NCBI GenBank assembly: GCA_946611835.1
Contig: CAMOEE010000024.1
Coordinates: forward strand, 1-17,905
Direction of reading: 5' to 3'
Length of the DNA: 17,905 nucleotides
Source: an uncultured Treponema sp.
GTDB lineage: Bacteria; Spirochaetota; Spirochaetia; Treponematales; Treponemataceae
Part shown: positions 7,661-15,150 of the stretch, piece after piece
Layout: every line of letters begins with the position of its first letter
Position numbering within the stretch: position 1 is the stretch's first letter
Position numbers and translations under genes: made by a program
Notes under the pieces: generated by a model
What the model was told of the DNA's origin: nothing
Database searches by the model: none
The model's input: the letters and a program-made list of their open reading frames with translations, nothing else

Positions 7661-8319
7661 TTTTTATCCTGCTCGTGACGCTTTTTCTCCCATTGTTTGC
7701 CCAGGATGTCAGCCAGGAGAGAATGGTTCGTTTTGCCCTTTGGGCGGCGACTGAAGCTTATCCCGGTCTTGAATCATCCGGAAAGACAGCTCTGGAACTA
7801 CCGGCAAAGAAAATCAGGGAACTTTCGCCTTTCGTAATTTCAGGAATGGTTTATGGCTGGAAATTTGACTATGTTCCTTATGACAAGGCTCGTGGAGTAG
7901 CTGAATATTTTGAGTTTACTCCAGTCCATGAGCTGACCGAAGACGAAATCAAGCTGATAAATTATACAAAACCATGGATAGAGGATTCCCGCCTTAATTG
8001 CTGGGTAGAATATCGACGCACTGACCAGCAGGTTTACGCCTTCAAATCCTGGCAGTCAGTTCAGTTCCCAAAGATTCAGGGCACGGGTTATGCAAAGCTT
8101 TCAGAGGGCTTTGACGGCCTGCAAAAAGCCTTTTCTGAAGCCCTGAAACTTGCCGTTCGTAATTACGAGCGCAAGTGGATTAAGACAAAGCCAAAAGAAA
8201 TCAGCGGAACTGTATTGTTGAGAGAGCCTCCGAAAATTGGTGTGGATGCCGGCAGATACAAAGTTTCCCTTGATTTTTTTATGGAAACGGATAAAATATT
8301 AGAGTATAAGACTTTTTGA
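7636..8319 (+). CDS. Secreted (periplasmic) protein of unknown function
   Basis: Not recognised. From the ATG at 7636 the product is 227 residues with a clear signal peptide: MERR, a hydrophobic core to about residue 20, and a likely cleavage after LFA (residue 22). An earlier ATG at 7591 is in frame but would place 15 extra polar residues before the signal peptide, so 7636 is chosen. The mature part is soluble, about 205 residues, rich in aromatic residues (several W and Y around 72-140), with one cysteine (C122) that is not in a lipobox. No catalytic motif is visible. It overlaps the rhomboid gene by 25 bases and is last in the operon. It may be a treponeme-specific envelope protein. Confidence 0.75.
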   Translation: MERRLQKIVFILLVTLFLPLFAQDVSQERMVRFALWAATEAYPGLESSGKTALELPAKKIRELSPFVISGMVYGWKFDYVPYDKARGVAEYFEFTPVHELTEDEIKLINYTKPWIEDSRLNCWVEYRRTDQQVYAFKSWQSVQFPKIQGTGYAKLSEGFDGLQKAFSEALKLAVRNYERKWIKTKPKEISGTVLLREPPKIGVDAGRYKVSLDFFMETDKILEYKTF

Positions 8320-8400
8320 ATGAGTTATCGTGGCTTTTTTAATCGGTCTTATATTTAATTGAATAAAGTACATGAAGCGTTACAGTTTGTAACATATACC

Positions 8401-8407
8401 AAGGAGG
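8401..8407 (+). promoter_or_regulatory. Strong Shine-Dalgarno that fixes the start of the small secreted protein
   Basis: AAGGAGG lies five bases before the ATG at 8413. Most genes here have weak sites, so this one stands out. It rules out the in-frame ATN/TTG starts further upstream (8359), which would also bury the signal peptide. A possible promoter upstream, TTGAAT (8359-8364) with TACAGT (8381-8386), has only 4 of 6 matches in each hexamer and is weak. Confidence 0.7.
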
Positions 8408-8412
8408 TTATT

Positions 8413-8805
8413 ATGAAGAAGTTTATAGCTATTTTTGTGGCTCTTTTTTGTTTCGCAGGTTTGTCTTTTGCAGATGAAATCGACGATTTGACAAAAGATA
8501 AGACTGACTTAATGAAAACTCAGCGAATTTCTCCTGAGGATCAGCACACAACAAACAGAACTGCAAAAGTCTATATTGACTACACACCGCTCACTGACGA
8601 GGCTCACCTCTATTATGAGTGTATGGCCGTGTCATTTGATCAGGGCGATGCTCAGGATACAGCTATTGCCTGCCTTCAGGATTTCCAGAAGCAGTATCAG
8701 TATTTCAACTACAAACAGTTGCGAAAGCCTGATATCAAATACTTCAAAGACGACAAAAACATTAAGTGGGCACGATATCACACTTATGTACAGTTCACAC
8801 GCTAA
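8413..8805 (+). CDS. Small secreted protein of unknown function
   Basis: Not recognised. The product is 130 residues with a textbook signal peptide (MKK, hydrophobic core, cleavage after SFA at residue 20), leaving a mature protein of about 110 residues. The mature part begins very acidic (DEIDD), is rich in D, K, Q and Y, and holds two cysteines (C70, C87) that could form a periplasmic disulfide. The C-terminal third alternates charged and aromatic residues (YKQLRKPDIKYFKDDKNIKW). It stands alone between the preceding operon and pheS, with a strong ribosome binding site and its own intrinsic terminator 22 bases downstream. This is the layout of an abundant single-gene transcript. A periplasmic or outer-envelope structural role is possible but unsupported by any motif. 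Confidence 0.75.
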   Translation: MKKFIAIFVALFCFAGLSFADEIDDLTKDKTDLMKTQRISPEDQHTTNRTAKVYIDYTPLTDEAHLYYECMAVSFDQGDAQDTAIACLQDFQKQYQYFNYKQLRKPDIKYFKDDKNIKWARYHTYVQFTR

Positions 8806-8827
8806 GTGCTCAACCCGCTGATGCAAT

Positions 8828-8860
8828 GAGCCAGTTCATAAGAGCTGGCTCAAATTTTTT
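8828..8860 (+). terminator. Intrinsic terminator after the small secreted protein gene
   Basis: A 10-base-pair stem (8828-8837 with 8842-8851, one G-U pair in the RNA) closes an ATAA loop and is followed by AAATTTTTT. It separates the small secreted protein gene from pheS. Confidence 0.85.
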
Positions 8861-8881
8861 ATAAAAAATAAAGAGAAAAAA

Positions 8882-10438
8882 ATGGATATTCAAAACATCA
8901 TCAAAAATCTTCATCCACTTGAAATCAAAGTTCTTCTAAACTACACATCAAAAGACGAATTAACATCAGAAAAGCTCCAGAAAGAGCTGGAATACAAAGA
9001 AGGCCATGCAAATCAGGCTTTTTCTTGGCTTGGCGGCAAGGAGCTTCTTTCTGTCGTAAGCAAGACACCGCATACTTTCTATGAAATCACTGACTTGGGC
9101 CGCTCTTATGCAAAAGACGGAATCCCGGAAGTCCGAATCATCAACTTTGTAAAAGAAAATGGCGCAAAACTTTTGCCGGAAATCGCCGCTGGCACCGGCC
9201 TGGAGCAGAAGGATGTAGGCTCAGCTTTCGGTGCTCTTTCTAAGTCTGGTGTTCTCAAAATGAATGCAGAAAAAAAGGCTGAGTATTCAGGAGCCGAAAC
9301 GCCTGCAAACATCAAAATCGCAAGTGAATTGTTTGAGCGAGCCGCAAAAGCAGAAAATGGTCAGCTCGACAACGCTTCTTTGAATGCTGAAGAGCAAAAG
9401 GTCATCACAAACTACGCAAAAAAACGAGGTGCTGCCGACTCACCATTCAAAATTATTGAGCGAGAGACTGTCGTTTACAAACTCGAAGCTGCCGCCACTG
9501 ATGTTGTCGCAGCCCTTAAAAAAGCCGGAATCACAGGCGAAGAGCTTGGTGCCGTCACTCCGCAGATGCTCGCTTCTGGCGAATGGAAGAATGGCACCTT
9601 CCGTGGTTACAATATCGCAATTCCGCCGGCACGAATCATTCCTGGCCGCACAAATCCTTATGTTCAGTTTCTGGAGCATGTTAAGGACAAGCTTTGCTCG
9701 CTTGGCTTCCAGGAATTCGACGGTCCGCTCGTAGAGACAGAATTCTGGAACGGTGACGCTCTCTTCATGCCACAGTTCCATGCTGCCCGCGACATCCACG
9801 ATGTTTACCGAATCAAAAACCCGACTCATGCAAAAGAAATCGAAGAGCCCTGGCTTTCAAATGTAGCTAACACCCACAAAAACGGCGGCAACACAGGAAG
9901 CCGTGGATGGAACTACAACTTTGACCATGAATTCACCCGCCGTCTGGTATTGCGCTCACAGGGCACAGTCCTTTCAGCTCATCAGCTTCACAAGGCAGAA
10001 ATCCCGGGCAAATACTTCGGTATCGCACGATGTTTCCGCTACGACAAAGTTGACGCAACTCACTTGAGCGACTTCTATCAGACAGAGGGAATCGTTCTTG
10101 GAGAAGATGTAAACCTTCGCACGCTGCTCGGCTTCCTTGAGATGTTCGCAAAGGAAATCGCAGGTGCAACTGAGGTCAAATATGTTCCAGGCTACTTCCC
10201 GTTCACGGAGCCATCTGTCGAAGTTCATATTAAACACCCTGTTTTGGGCTGGTTTGAGCTTGGCGGTGCCGGAATCTTCCGACCGGAAGTCACTAAATCA
10301 ATGGGCGTAGATGTTCCTGTTCTTGCCTGGGGTATGGGTATTGACCGAATGGCCCTTATGGCACTCGGCTTGAACGACCTTCGTGAACTCTTCAGCGAAA
10401 ACATTGAAGAGGTACGTTTGAGAAAAGCGAAATTTTAA
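8882..10438 (+). CDS. pheS: Phenylalanine--tRNA ligase alpha subunit, archaeal/eukaryal type
   Basis: The 518-residue catalytic subunit of PheRS, which charges tRNA-Phe in the cytoplasm as part of an alpha2-beta2 enzyme. The first 200 residues hold winged-helix-like modules typical of the archaeal/eukaryal form (bacterial PheS is about 330-350 residues with a coiled-coil arm). The catalytic domain runs from about 235 to 518. Seen are motif 2 around FRYDKVDATHLSDFYQTEG (385-403), the phenylalanine-site stretch FTEPSVEV (441-448) and motif 3 GMGIDRMAL (484-492). Spirochaetes are known to carry this archaeal-like PheRS, an old horizontal acquisition. The beta subunit gene pheT is not in the window. 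The ATG has only a weak AGAGA site before it. Transcription must begin after the terminator at 8828-8860 or read through it; no clear separate promoter fits in the short gap. Confidence 0.95.
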   Translation: MDIQNIIKNLHPLEIKVLLNYTSKDELTSEKLQKELEYKEGHANQAFSWLGGKELLSVVSKTPHTFYEITDLGRSYAKDGIPEVRIINFVKENGAKLLPEIAAGTGLEQKDVGSAFGALSKSGVLKMNAEKKAEYSGAETPANIKIASELFERAAKAENGQLDNASLNAEEQKVITNYAKKRGAADSPFKIIERETVVYKLEAAATDVVAALKKAGITGEELGAVTPQMLASGEWKNGTFRGYNIAIPPARIIPGRTNPYVQFLEHVKDKLCSLGFQEFDGPLVETEFWNGDALFMPQFHAARDIHDVYRIKNPTHAKEIEEPWLSNVANTHKNGGNTGSRGWNYNFDHEFTRRLVLRSQGTVLSAHQLHKAEIPGKYFGIARCFRYDKVDATHLSDFYQTEGIVLGEDVNLRTLLGFLEMFAKEIAGATEVKYVPGYFPFTEPSVEVHIKHPVLGWFELGGAGIFRPEVTKSMGVDVPVLAWGMGIDRMALMALGLNDLRELFSENIEEVRLRKAKF

Positions 10439-10451
10439 TCAAGGAACGATA

Positions 10452-10551
10452 AAAAAAAAGAGGCCGGAGTCGGGGTTCCAAAACAAACTCGCCTGAGCTT
10501 TGCTCACTGCGATGTTTGATTTTGGGTTCCCGACGGAAGGCCTCTTTTTTT
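10452..10551. terminator. Long bidirectional terminator hairpin between pheS and the chemoreceptor gene
   Basis: A nearly continuous hairpin of about 100 bases. A7-GAGGCC (10453-10465) pairs with GGCCTC-T7 (10539-10551). Inner stems are 10469-10474 with 10529-10534, 10478-10483 with 10520-10525, 10484-10488 with 10514-10518, 10489-10492 with 10509-10512, and 10494-10498 with 10502-10506 around a TTT loop. The A and T runs flank it on both sides, so it can end transcription from either direction. Confidence 0.85.
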
Positions 10552-10570
10552 GTCGTTTATTGGTTAAATA

Positions 10571-12382
10571 TTACACCTTGAACTTGTTTACCTCATTGGT
10601 GAGGGCGTCTATGCTGTTCTTTGTGTCGGCGGTCAGATTGTTGACGGTGGTTACGGCCTCGGTGATTTGGTCGGCACCGGCTGCCATTTCGTTCATTCCG
10701 CCATGAATCTCCTGTGTAATTGTAGACATATTTTTTGCTTCTTGTGTAATCTGATTGCTGCCTTCAAGCATTTCGACGGAGCTTTTCTGAACCTTCTGTG
10801 TGATGTCCCGCAGCGTGTTGATTGACGAAAGAACGTTTTTGCTGTTTGCGCTTTGTTCTTCCATCGTTCTGCGGATTGAATGTTCCTGCTGGGAAACCGT
10901 GTTGACTTCTTTTTCGATTAAGACGAACTTTTCAACGACATCTTTTGAAAAATCCGTGACCACTTTGATTGAGCTGGTAATCTTTCGCAGGGCTGCTTCA
11001 ATCGTTTTTGTCTGAGCTGAAGAAGACTCCGCAAGTTTTCGAACCTCGTCAGCAACGACAGCAAATCCTTTTCCTGTTTCGCCGGCGTGAGCAGCCTCGA
11101 TTGCCGCATTCATTGCCAGAAGGTTTGTCTCGCTTGCAATGTTCTGAATTACACCGCTGATTTCCATGAGGCTTCGTGATTCATCAGCGACTTCCTGAAT
11201 TGCATTGGTGATTTTGTCGAGAGCCGTTTTTCCTGATTCGGAAGTTTCGGTGAGGTGATTGATATTGTCGGCGTTACGAATCAAGGTGGTGGTTGCCACT
11301 TCCATGTTCTGGATAAGTTCGTTGATTGCTGCGCTTGATTCATTGATGTTTGAGGCCTGCTCGTTGATAAGCGAGTTGAGCCGTGTGATTCCGTGTGAAA
11401 TCTGCTCCATTGTGCTGCTTGTCTCGGTGACGCTTGCAGACTGGTTTACGGTCTGGGAGTTGATGCTCTTGATATTTGCAGAAATCTCGTTGATTGCAGA
11501 AGCCGTTTCGGTCATGTTTGAAGAAAGATTGACGCTGACATCTCCGAGTTTTGAAGACTGATTCTGAACAAGTGCGACAAGCTTGCGGATTTTTGCGAAA
11601 GTCTCGTTGAAGTAGTCTGCCATTGAGCCAATTTCATCTTTTGAAGAAATGCTGATTGTGCGGGTCAAATCGCCCTCGCCTTCAGAAATGTCTTTGAGAA
11701 TCTTTGTAAATTCTTTGATAGGGGTAACAATCTTTTTAGCGATGATAATTCCGATTATGACAAGAAGAATTGTTGCTATGACTCCAATTATGATTGAGCG
11801 AAGCATCAATAATTTTGCTTCCCTGCTGATGTCTGCAACTGTTTCTGTGAGGAGATTTGTTAGATTCTCTACGAAACTGTCGACCATCTCGGAAATTTCT
11901 TCGGCGTAAGGGTCGAATTTTTCCATGAACTTGTTGCCTTCGTCCGGACCATATTCGATATAGGCTGCCGCCATCTGTTTTCCCATTTCGTAGTAGCCGT
12001 CGAAGGCTTTTGACATGGATTCCAGTTCTGCAACTTTTTCATTTTCCCCATGATTTCTATAAAAATTTTTGAATTCTTCAACTATTGCCTTGAATTCTTT
12101 TGCATGCTCGGCGGCTTCTGTGTAACCATCGTCATATCCTTCGGCACCCCGAGTTGCGGAAATGTCGGTGAGCCACTGCTGAACCTGGATTACATGAAGC
12201 TGTAAGTCTTTTGCTTTGAGAGTGTTGGGAAGAATCTCGTTCTGCACTTTGCTTGAATGTGAGCTGAATTCTCTGGAACTCGTAATGATAATTGCGGAAA
12301 TTGCCACAATAACCAGAATTGCGATTATGTATCCGCTAAAAATCTTCTGGAACAGGCTGATGCCTTTCTTTTCTGATTTCAT
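10571..12382 (-). CDS. Methyl-accepting chemotaxis protein
   Basis: A 603-residue chemoreceptor of the inner membrane that controls the CheA kinase and flagellar motor. Order: TM1 (about 13-34), a helical periplasmic sensor of about 155 residues (four-helix-bundle type, with VQVQQWLTDISATRG near 66-79), TM2 (about 193-215), HAMP (about 216-270), then the long cytoplasmic helical hairpin. The conserved signalling tip is seen as NLLAMNAAIEAAHAGE (420-435) and continues GKGFAVVADEVRKLAE. The protein ends FKV with no CheR-binding pentapeptide tail. A GAGGT site lies about 9 bases before the ATG, and a TATAAT lies on the minus strand at 12407-12402, without a convincing -35 box. The ligand cannot be predicted. 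Confidence 0.95.
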   Translation of the reverse strand: MKSEKKGISLFQKIFSGYIIAILVIVAISAIIITSSREFSSHSSKVQNEILPNTLKAKDLQLHVIQVQQWLTDISATRGAEGYDDGYTEAAEHAKEFKAIVEEFKNFYRNHGENEKVAELESMSKAFDGYYEMGKQMAAAYIEYGPDEGNKFMEKFDPYAEEISEMVDSFVENLTNLLTETVADISREAKLLMLRSIIIGVIATILLVIIGIIIAKKIVTPIKEFTKILKDISEGEGDLTRTISISSKDEIGSMADYFNETFAKIRKLVALVQNQSSKLGDVSVNLSSNMTETASAINEISANIKSINSQTVNQSASVTETSSTMEQISHGITRLNSLINEQASNINESSAAINELIQNMEVATTTLIRNADNINHLTETSESGKTALDKITNAIQEVADESRSLMEISGVIQNIASETNLLAMNAAIEAAHAGETGKGFAVVADEVRKLAESSSAQTKTIEAALRKITSSIKVVTDFSKDVVEKFVLIEKEVNTVSQQEHSIRRTMEEQSANSKNVLSSINTLRDITQKVQKSSVEMLEGSNQITQEAKNMSTITQEIHGGMNEMAAGADQITEAVTTVNNLTADTKNSIDALTNEVNKFKV

Positions 12383-12455
12383 AAATGTACCTCGAGCCTA
12401 AATTATAATATAAAAATAAACTTGAAGCGAAATTTTATTCAAATATAACAAAAAA

Positions 12456-13088
12456 TTATATTATTATATTTTGCCAGTTTTTTATCAAAAGAAGACAGCC
12501 TTCCTTTACCGAAATTGAGGCATTTTTTCCCGGGAGAACTTCATTGCTGATTCCGTACTGGTAGTTTTGCTTGATTTCGGCGTTTTCGAGCGGGTATTTT
12601 GCATTTTTGATTGTGATTCCGCTTGCAAGGCCTGTGATATTAAGCAGAGAAAAGTATGAGTATTTATCTGAGACTTGGACTTCGTCTTTGGCGACAATAT
12701 GCATTTCTGAATAATCGTCGAGCATGAGGGCTTTAAAGCCTTCTTCATGGCATTTTACGAGCATGTAAAGATTTCCTAGCCCGTGATCGAGGCGGGCACC
12801 GATCATTCCTATGAAAAGAAAATCTTTGAATCCACGATTGATGGCTGTTTTGAGGGCAAAAACTGAATCGGTGTCGTCTTTTTCACGGGGGAGGGCAATC
12901 GTTTCAATTGTTGAATGGGGATTTTTGTGAGAATCAAAGTCTCCGACAATCAGGTTTGGTGTGATTTTTAGTTTTTTAAGGTGATTTAATCCGCCGTCAC
13001 ATGCAATGATAAAATCATCATCATGCAGGAAGCGGCGGATTTGTTTGTAATTTTTGATGGGGGCAGCCCCGATGATTACACAGCGCAT
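12456..13088 (-). CDS. thiN: Thiamine pyrophosphokinase
   Basis: A 210-residue cytoplasmic enzyme that transfers pyrophosphate from ATP to thiamine to give thiamine diphosphate. Family motifs are seen in order: CDGG (30-33), VGDFDS (48-53), KDDTD (70-74) and GARLDHGLGN (97-106) in the catalytic domain, then the C-terminal thiamine-binding domain with GISNE (179-183) and a final SVKEG (193-197). Length is typical. The gene follows the LapA-like gene by 15 bases on the same strand and has no visible Shine-Dalgarno, which suggests coupling to it. After its stop there is only an AT-rich stretch of about 70 bases with a weak TTGAA/TTCAA inverted repeat before the chemoreceptor gene. No thiamine riboswitch is seen. 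Confidence 0.93.
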   Translation of the reverse strand: MRCVIIGAAPIKNYKQIRRFLHDDDFIIACDGGLNHLKKLKITPNLIVGDFDSHKNPHSTIETIALPREKDDTDSVFALKTAINRGFKDFLFIGMIGARLDHGLGNLYMLVKCHEEGFKALMLDDYSEMHIVAKDEVQVSDKYSYFSLLNITGLASGITIKNAKYPLENAEIKQNYQYGISNEVLPGKNASISVKEGCLLLIKNWQNIII

Positions 13089-13103
13089 TTTGCGAGGACT
13101 TTG

Positions 13104-13562
13104 TTAAACCGGTGCGCCTGAGCTTTCGTCTTCGGCTGGTGATGTGCTGGCTGGAGCACTTTCTGCCTGGGATGAATCAGCTTTTTCGCTTTTTTTGGTC
13201 TTTTTTCCGATTCCAAAGAGCGCTTTCTTTTCTTTTTTGGTCTTTCCGTTTTCCGGATTGCCTTCCCGCTTGATTTTGAAGTCGAAAAGAGTTTTTGATT
13301 CAGTTTGAGTTTTTGTTGAAGACTCTTTGTTTTCGACCGTTTTAGGCTCTTGTTTTACGGCCTTTCTTTTTTTGCGGCCAAAAGTGAAGGGAAGCATAAC
13401 AATCAGACCGATTGCGAAGGAAATGATTACTGTCATAAAAACAGGAACATCTTTGAAGGTGTGGAAGATGAATGTGATATCGCATTTATTGTCGAGGTTC
13501 ACGCCTGCGAAAATCGTTACGAGAATCAGCAAGATGATAGTTCCGATAAGTTTTACTGGCAT
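13104..13562 (-). CDS. LapA-like (DUF1049) two-helix membrane protein with charged tail
   Basis: A 152-residue inner-membrane protein. Two hydrophobic helices (about 4-21 and 40-60) flank a short polar hairpin with NLDNKCDITFIF. That pattern, a first helix ending in N, a beta-like stretch, then a second helix, resembles the LapA/DUF1049 domain. From about residue 62 onward the protein is a long low-complexity cytoplasmic tail: basic at first (FGRKKRKAVK), then mixed K/E/S/T and finally A/S/P/E-rich. The tail is longer than in typical LapA proteins and has no fold I recognise. An AAGGAGC site precedes the ATG at 13562. It lies between miaB and thiN on the same strand, probably one transcript. 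The function is not established in treponemes. Confidence 0.55.
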   Translation of the reverse strand: MPVKLIGTIILLILVTIFAGVNLDNKCDITFIFHTFKDVPVFMTVIISFAIGLIVMLPFTFGRKKRKAVKQEPKTVENKESSTKTQTESKTLFDFKIKREGNPENGKTKKEKKALFGIGKKTKKSEKADSSQAESAPASTSPAEDESSGAPV

Positions 13563-13614
13563 TTTTAAGCTCCTTTTGAATTTCTCTGTAAACTTCGTAC
13601 TCTCTGTGAGGAAT

Positions 13615-15000
13615 TTATATTATTTCCCCTCTAAAAGTATTGCCGTTTAAGCCTGTTATTTTAACTTTAACGAAGGTTCCTATCAATTTTTTGTCGGCCT
13701 TGAAAGCTACCCTTTCGTTCTGCTCGGTTTTGCCCAGAAGTTCCGATTCGTCGTGGCGGGAAACTATGTCGCAGAGGACTTCGATTGTCTCGCCAATTCG
13801 CTTTGACATGACCTCGGTAGTATGTTTTGACTGCAAGTCGATTACTTTCTGCAGGCGGGCCTTTTTTTCTTCGACTGGAATCTGGTTTTCGTATTTTGCG
13901 GCCGGCGTTCCTTCCCGCGGATTGTAGAAATACATGAAGCTGGACTCAAATTTGACTTCTTCCATGAGTGAAAGGATATCCTTAAACTGTTCTTCGCTTT
14001 CGCCCGGGAAGCCTACCATCAAATCCGTGACAAGCTGGCAGCCTGGAAGATTCTCTCGCAATTTTTTTGCAAGAGTGATGAATTCTTCGCGGGTGTTCTT
14101 GCGGTTCATGCGTTTTAAGATTTCGTTGTTTCCGTGCTGGGCGGCGATGTGGAAGCCCCGGCAAATATGAGGATTGTTTTTGATTACTTCGATAAGCTCG
14201 TCTGAGAAATCGTTGGGATTTGAGGACTCGAAGCGCACCCACTTAATAGAAGATTTGGTCTCGTCGATGTGACGGCAGATTTTTTCGAGAAGCTGGGGGA
14301 AGGTGGTTCCGTCCTCGCCCCTGTAAGCGTTTACATTCTGGCCGAGAAGGGTGATTTCCTTGACATTTGCCTTGGTGAGAAAGTCGATTTCGGCTAAGAT
14401 TTGGTCAAGGCGGCGGCTGATTTCCCGGCCACGGACATAAGGAACGATACAGTAGGTGCAGAAGTTATTGCAGCCGTGCATGATTGGAACGAATGTTGAA
14501 AAAGCTCCCTGCTCGTAAGAAACAGGTGCGAAAGTGTAGGTCTCTTCGTCCTTGATTTTGAAGGGCTTGTTGCCGTTTTCCACGGCCTGAATGATTTCGC
14601 CGAATTTGTATTTTCCGAATGTTCCGACGACATAATCGACGACAGGGTATTGTTTTTTGAGGTCGTCCAGAAGTCGCTGTGCCATGCAGCCCATGACCAC
14701 AAGCGTGAGAGGCAGGGCTCCATTCTGTTTGTAGAATTCAGCGGCATATTTCATGTCTTCGAGACGAATCTTTGAGTTCAAGTCGCCCATGCGGATTTTT
14801 TTTACGCCTTCAAAATAGCCCAGACGGCCCAAAATGCGCTGCTCGGCACTTCCACGGACAGAGCATGTATTGATGATAACGAGATTTGCTTCTTCTGGAT
14901 GTTCGGCCTTTTCCCAGGAGCGGGAAATCAAAAGCTGTTCGACGCTAGCCGACTCTGCGATATTCATTTCGCAGCCATAAGTTTCAAAGAAATATTTCAT
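13615..15000 (-). CDS. miaB: tRNA-2-methylthio-N6-dimethylallyladenosine synthase MiaB
   Basis: A 461-residue radical SAM methylthiotransferase that adds the 2-methylthio group to i6A37 of tRNAs reading UNN codons. The N-terminal UPF0004 domain binds one [4Fe-4S] cluster with C10, C46 (NTCSVRG) and C105 (MGCMAQRL). The radical SAM domain holds the CxxxCxxC triad C177/C181/C184 (GCNNFCTYCIVPYVRGRE) and GQNVN (220-224). A TRAM domain of about 65 residues ends the protein. MiaB rather than MtaB or RimO is favoured by NTCSVRG, GCMAQ and GQNVNAY. Between C46 and C105 there are about 25 residues more than in common MiaB proteins (around 66-97). An AGGA site precedes the ATG, and directly upstream is the palindromic element at 15019-15102 with its T7 run. 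Confidence 0.93.
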   Translation of the reverse strand: MKYFFETYGCEMNIAESASVEQLLISRSWEKAEHPEEANLVIINTCSVRGSAEQRILGRLGYFEGVKKIRMGDLNSKIRLEDMKYAAEFYKQNGALPLTLVVMGCMAQRLLDDLKKQYPVVDYVVGTFGKYKFGEIIQAVENGNKPFKIKDEETYTFAPVSYEQGAFSTFVPIMHGCNNFCTYCIVPYVRGREISRRLDQILAEIDFLTKANVKEITLLGQNVNAYRGEDGTTFPQLLEKICRHIDETKSSIKWVRFESSNPNDFSDELIEVIKNNPHICRGFHIAAQHGNNEILKRMNRKNTREEFITLAKKLRENLPGCQLVTDLMVGFPGESEEQFKDILSLMEEVKFESSFMYFYNPREGTPAAKYENQIPVEEKKARLQKVIDLQSKHTTEVMSKRIGETIEVLCDIVSRHDESELLGKTEQNERVAFKADKKLIGTFVKVKITGLNGNTFRGEII

Positions 15001-15018
15001 GAAGATTCCTGAAAAAAA

Positions 15019-15102
15019 GCGTTAGGGACTGTAGGGGCGGCGAAGCCGTTGCCGCAGGCAATGAAACCCCGAAAGGCCCGACCGTGCGAAGCACGGTAAC
15101 GC
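15019..15102. repeat. Cloverleaf-like palindromic element (REP/MITE-like)
   Basis: An 84-base GC-rich element in AT-richer surroundings. Its ends are exact inverted repeats, GCGTTA (15019-15024) and TAACGC (15097-15102). Inside are three hairpins: CGGC-GAA-GCCG (15038-15048), TTGCC-GCA-GGCAA (15049-15061) and a 7-base-pair stem with a GAA loop (15081-15097). GGGG (15034-15037) can pair with CCCC (15067-15070) to bracket the first two. On the minus strand it is followed at once by T7 (15018-15012). Only one copy lies in this window, so repeat status elsewhere in the genome is inferred from its form. Confidence 0.6.
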
Positions 15103-15150
15103 CCATATTATCTTATTTTAGAAGAAAATTCTACCTATCTGACGACTTCC

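Noticed and set aside
12418..12445. Inverted repeat TTGAA/TTCAA downstream of thiN as a terminator
   Set aside because: Five AT-rich base pairs around an 11-base loop are too weak, and the following T-rich stretch is interrupted; not reported as a feature.
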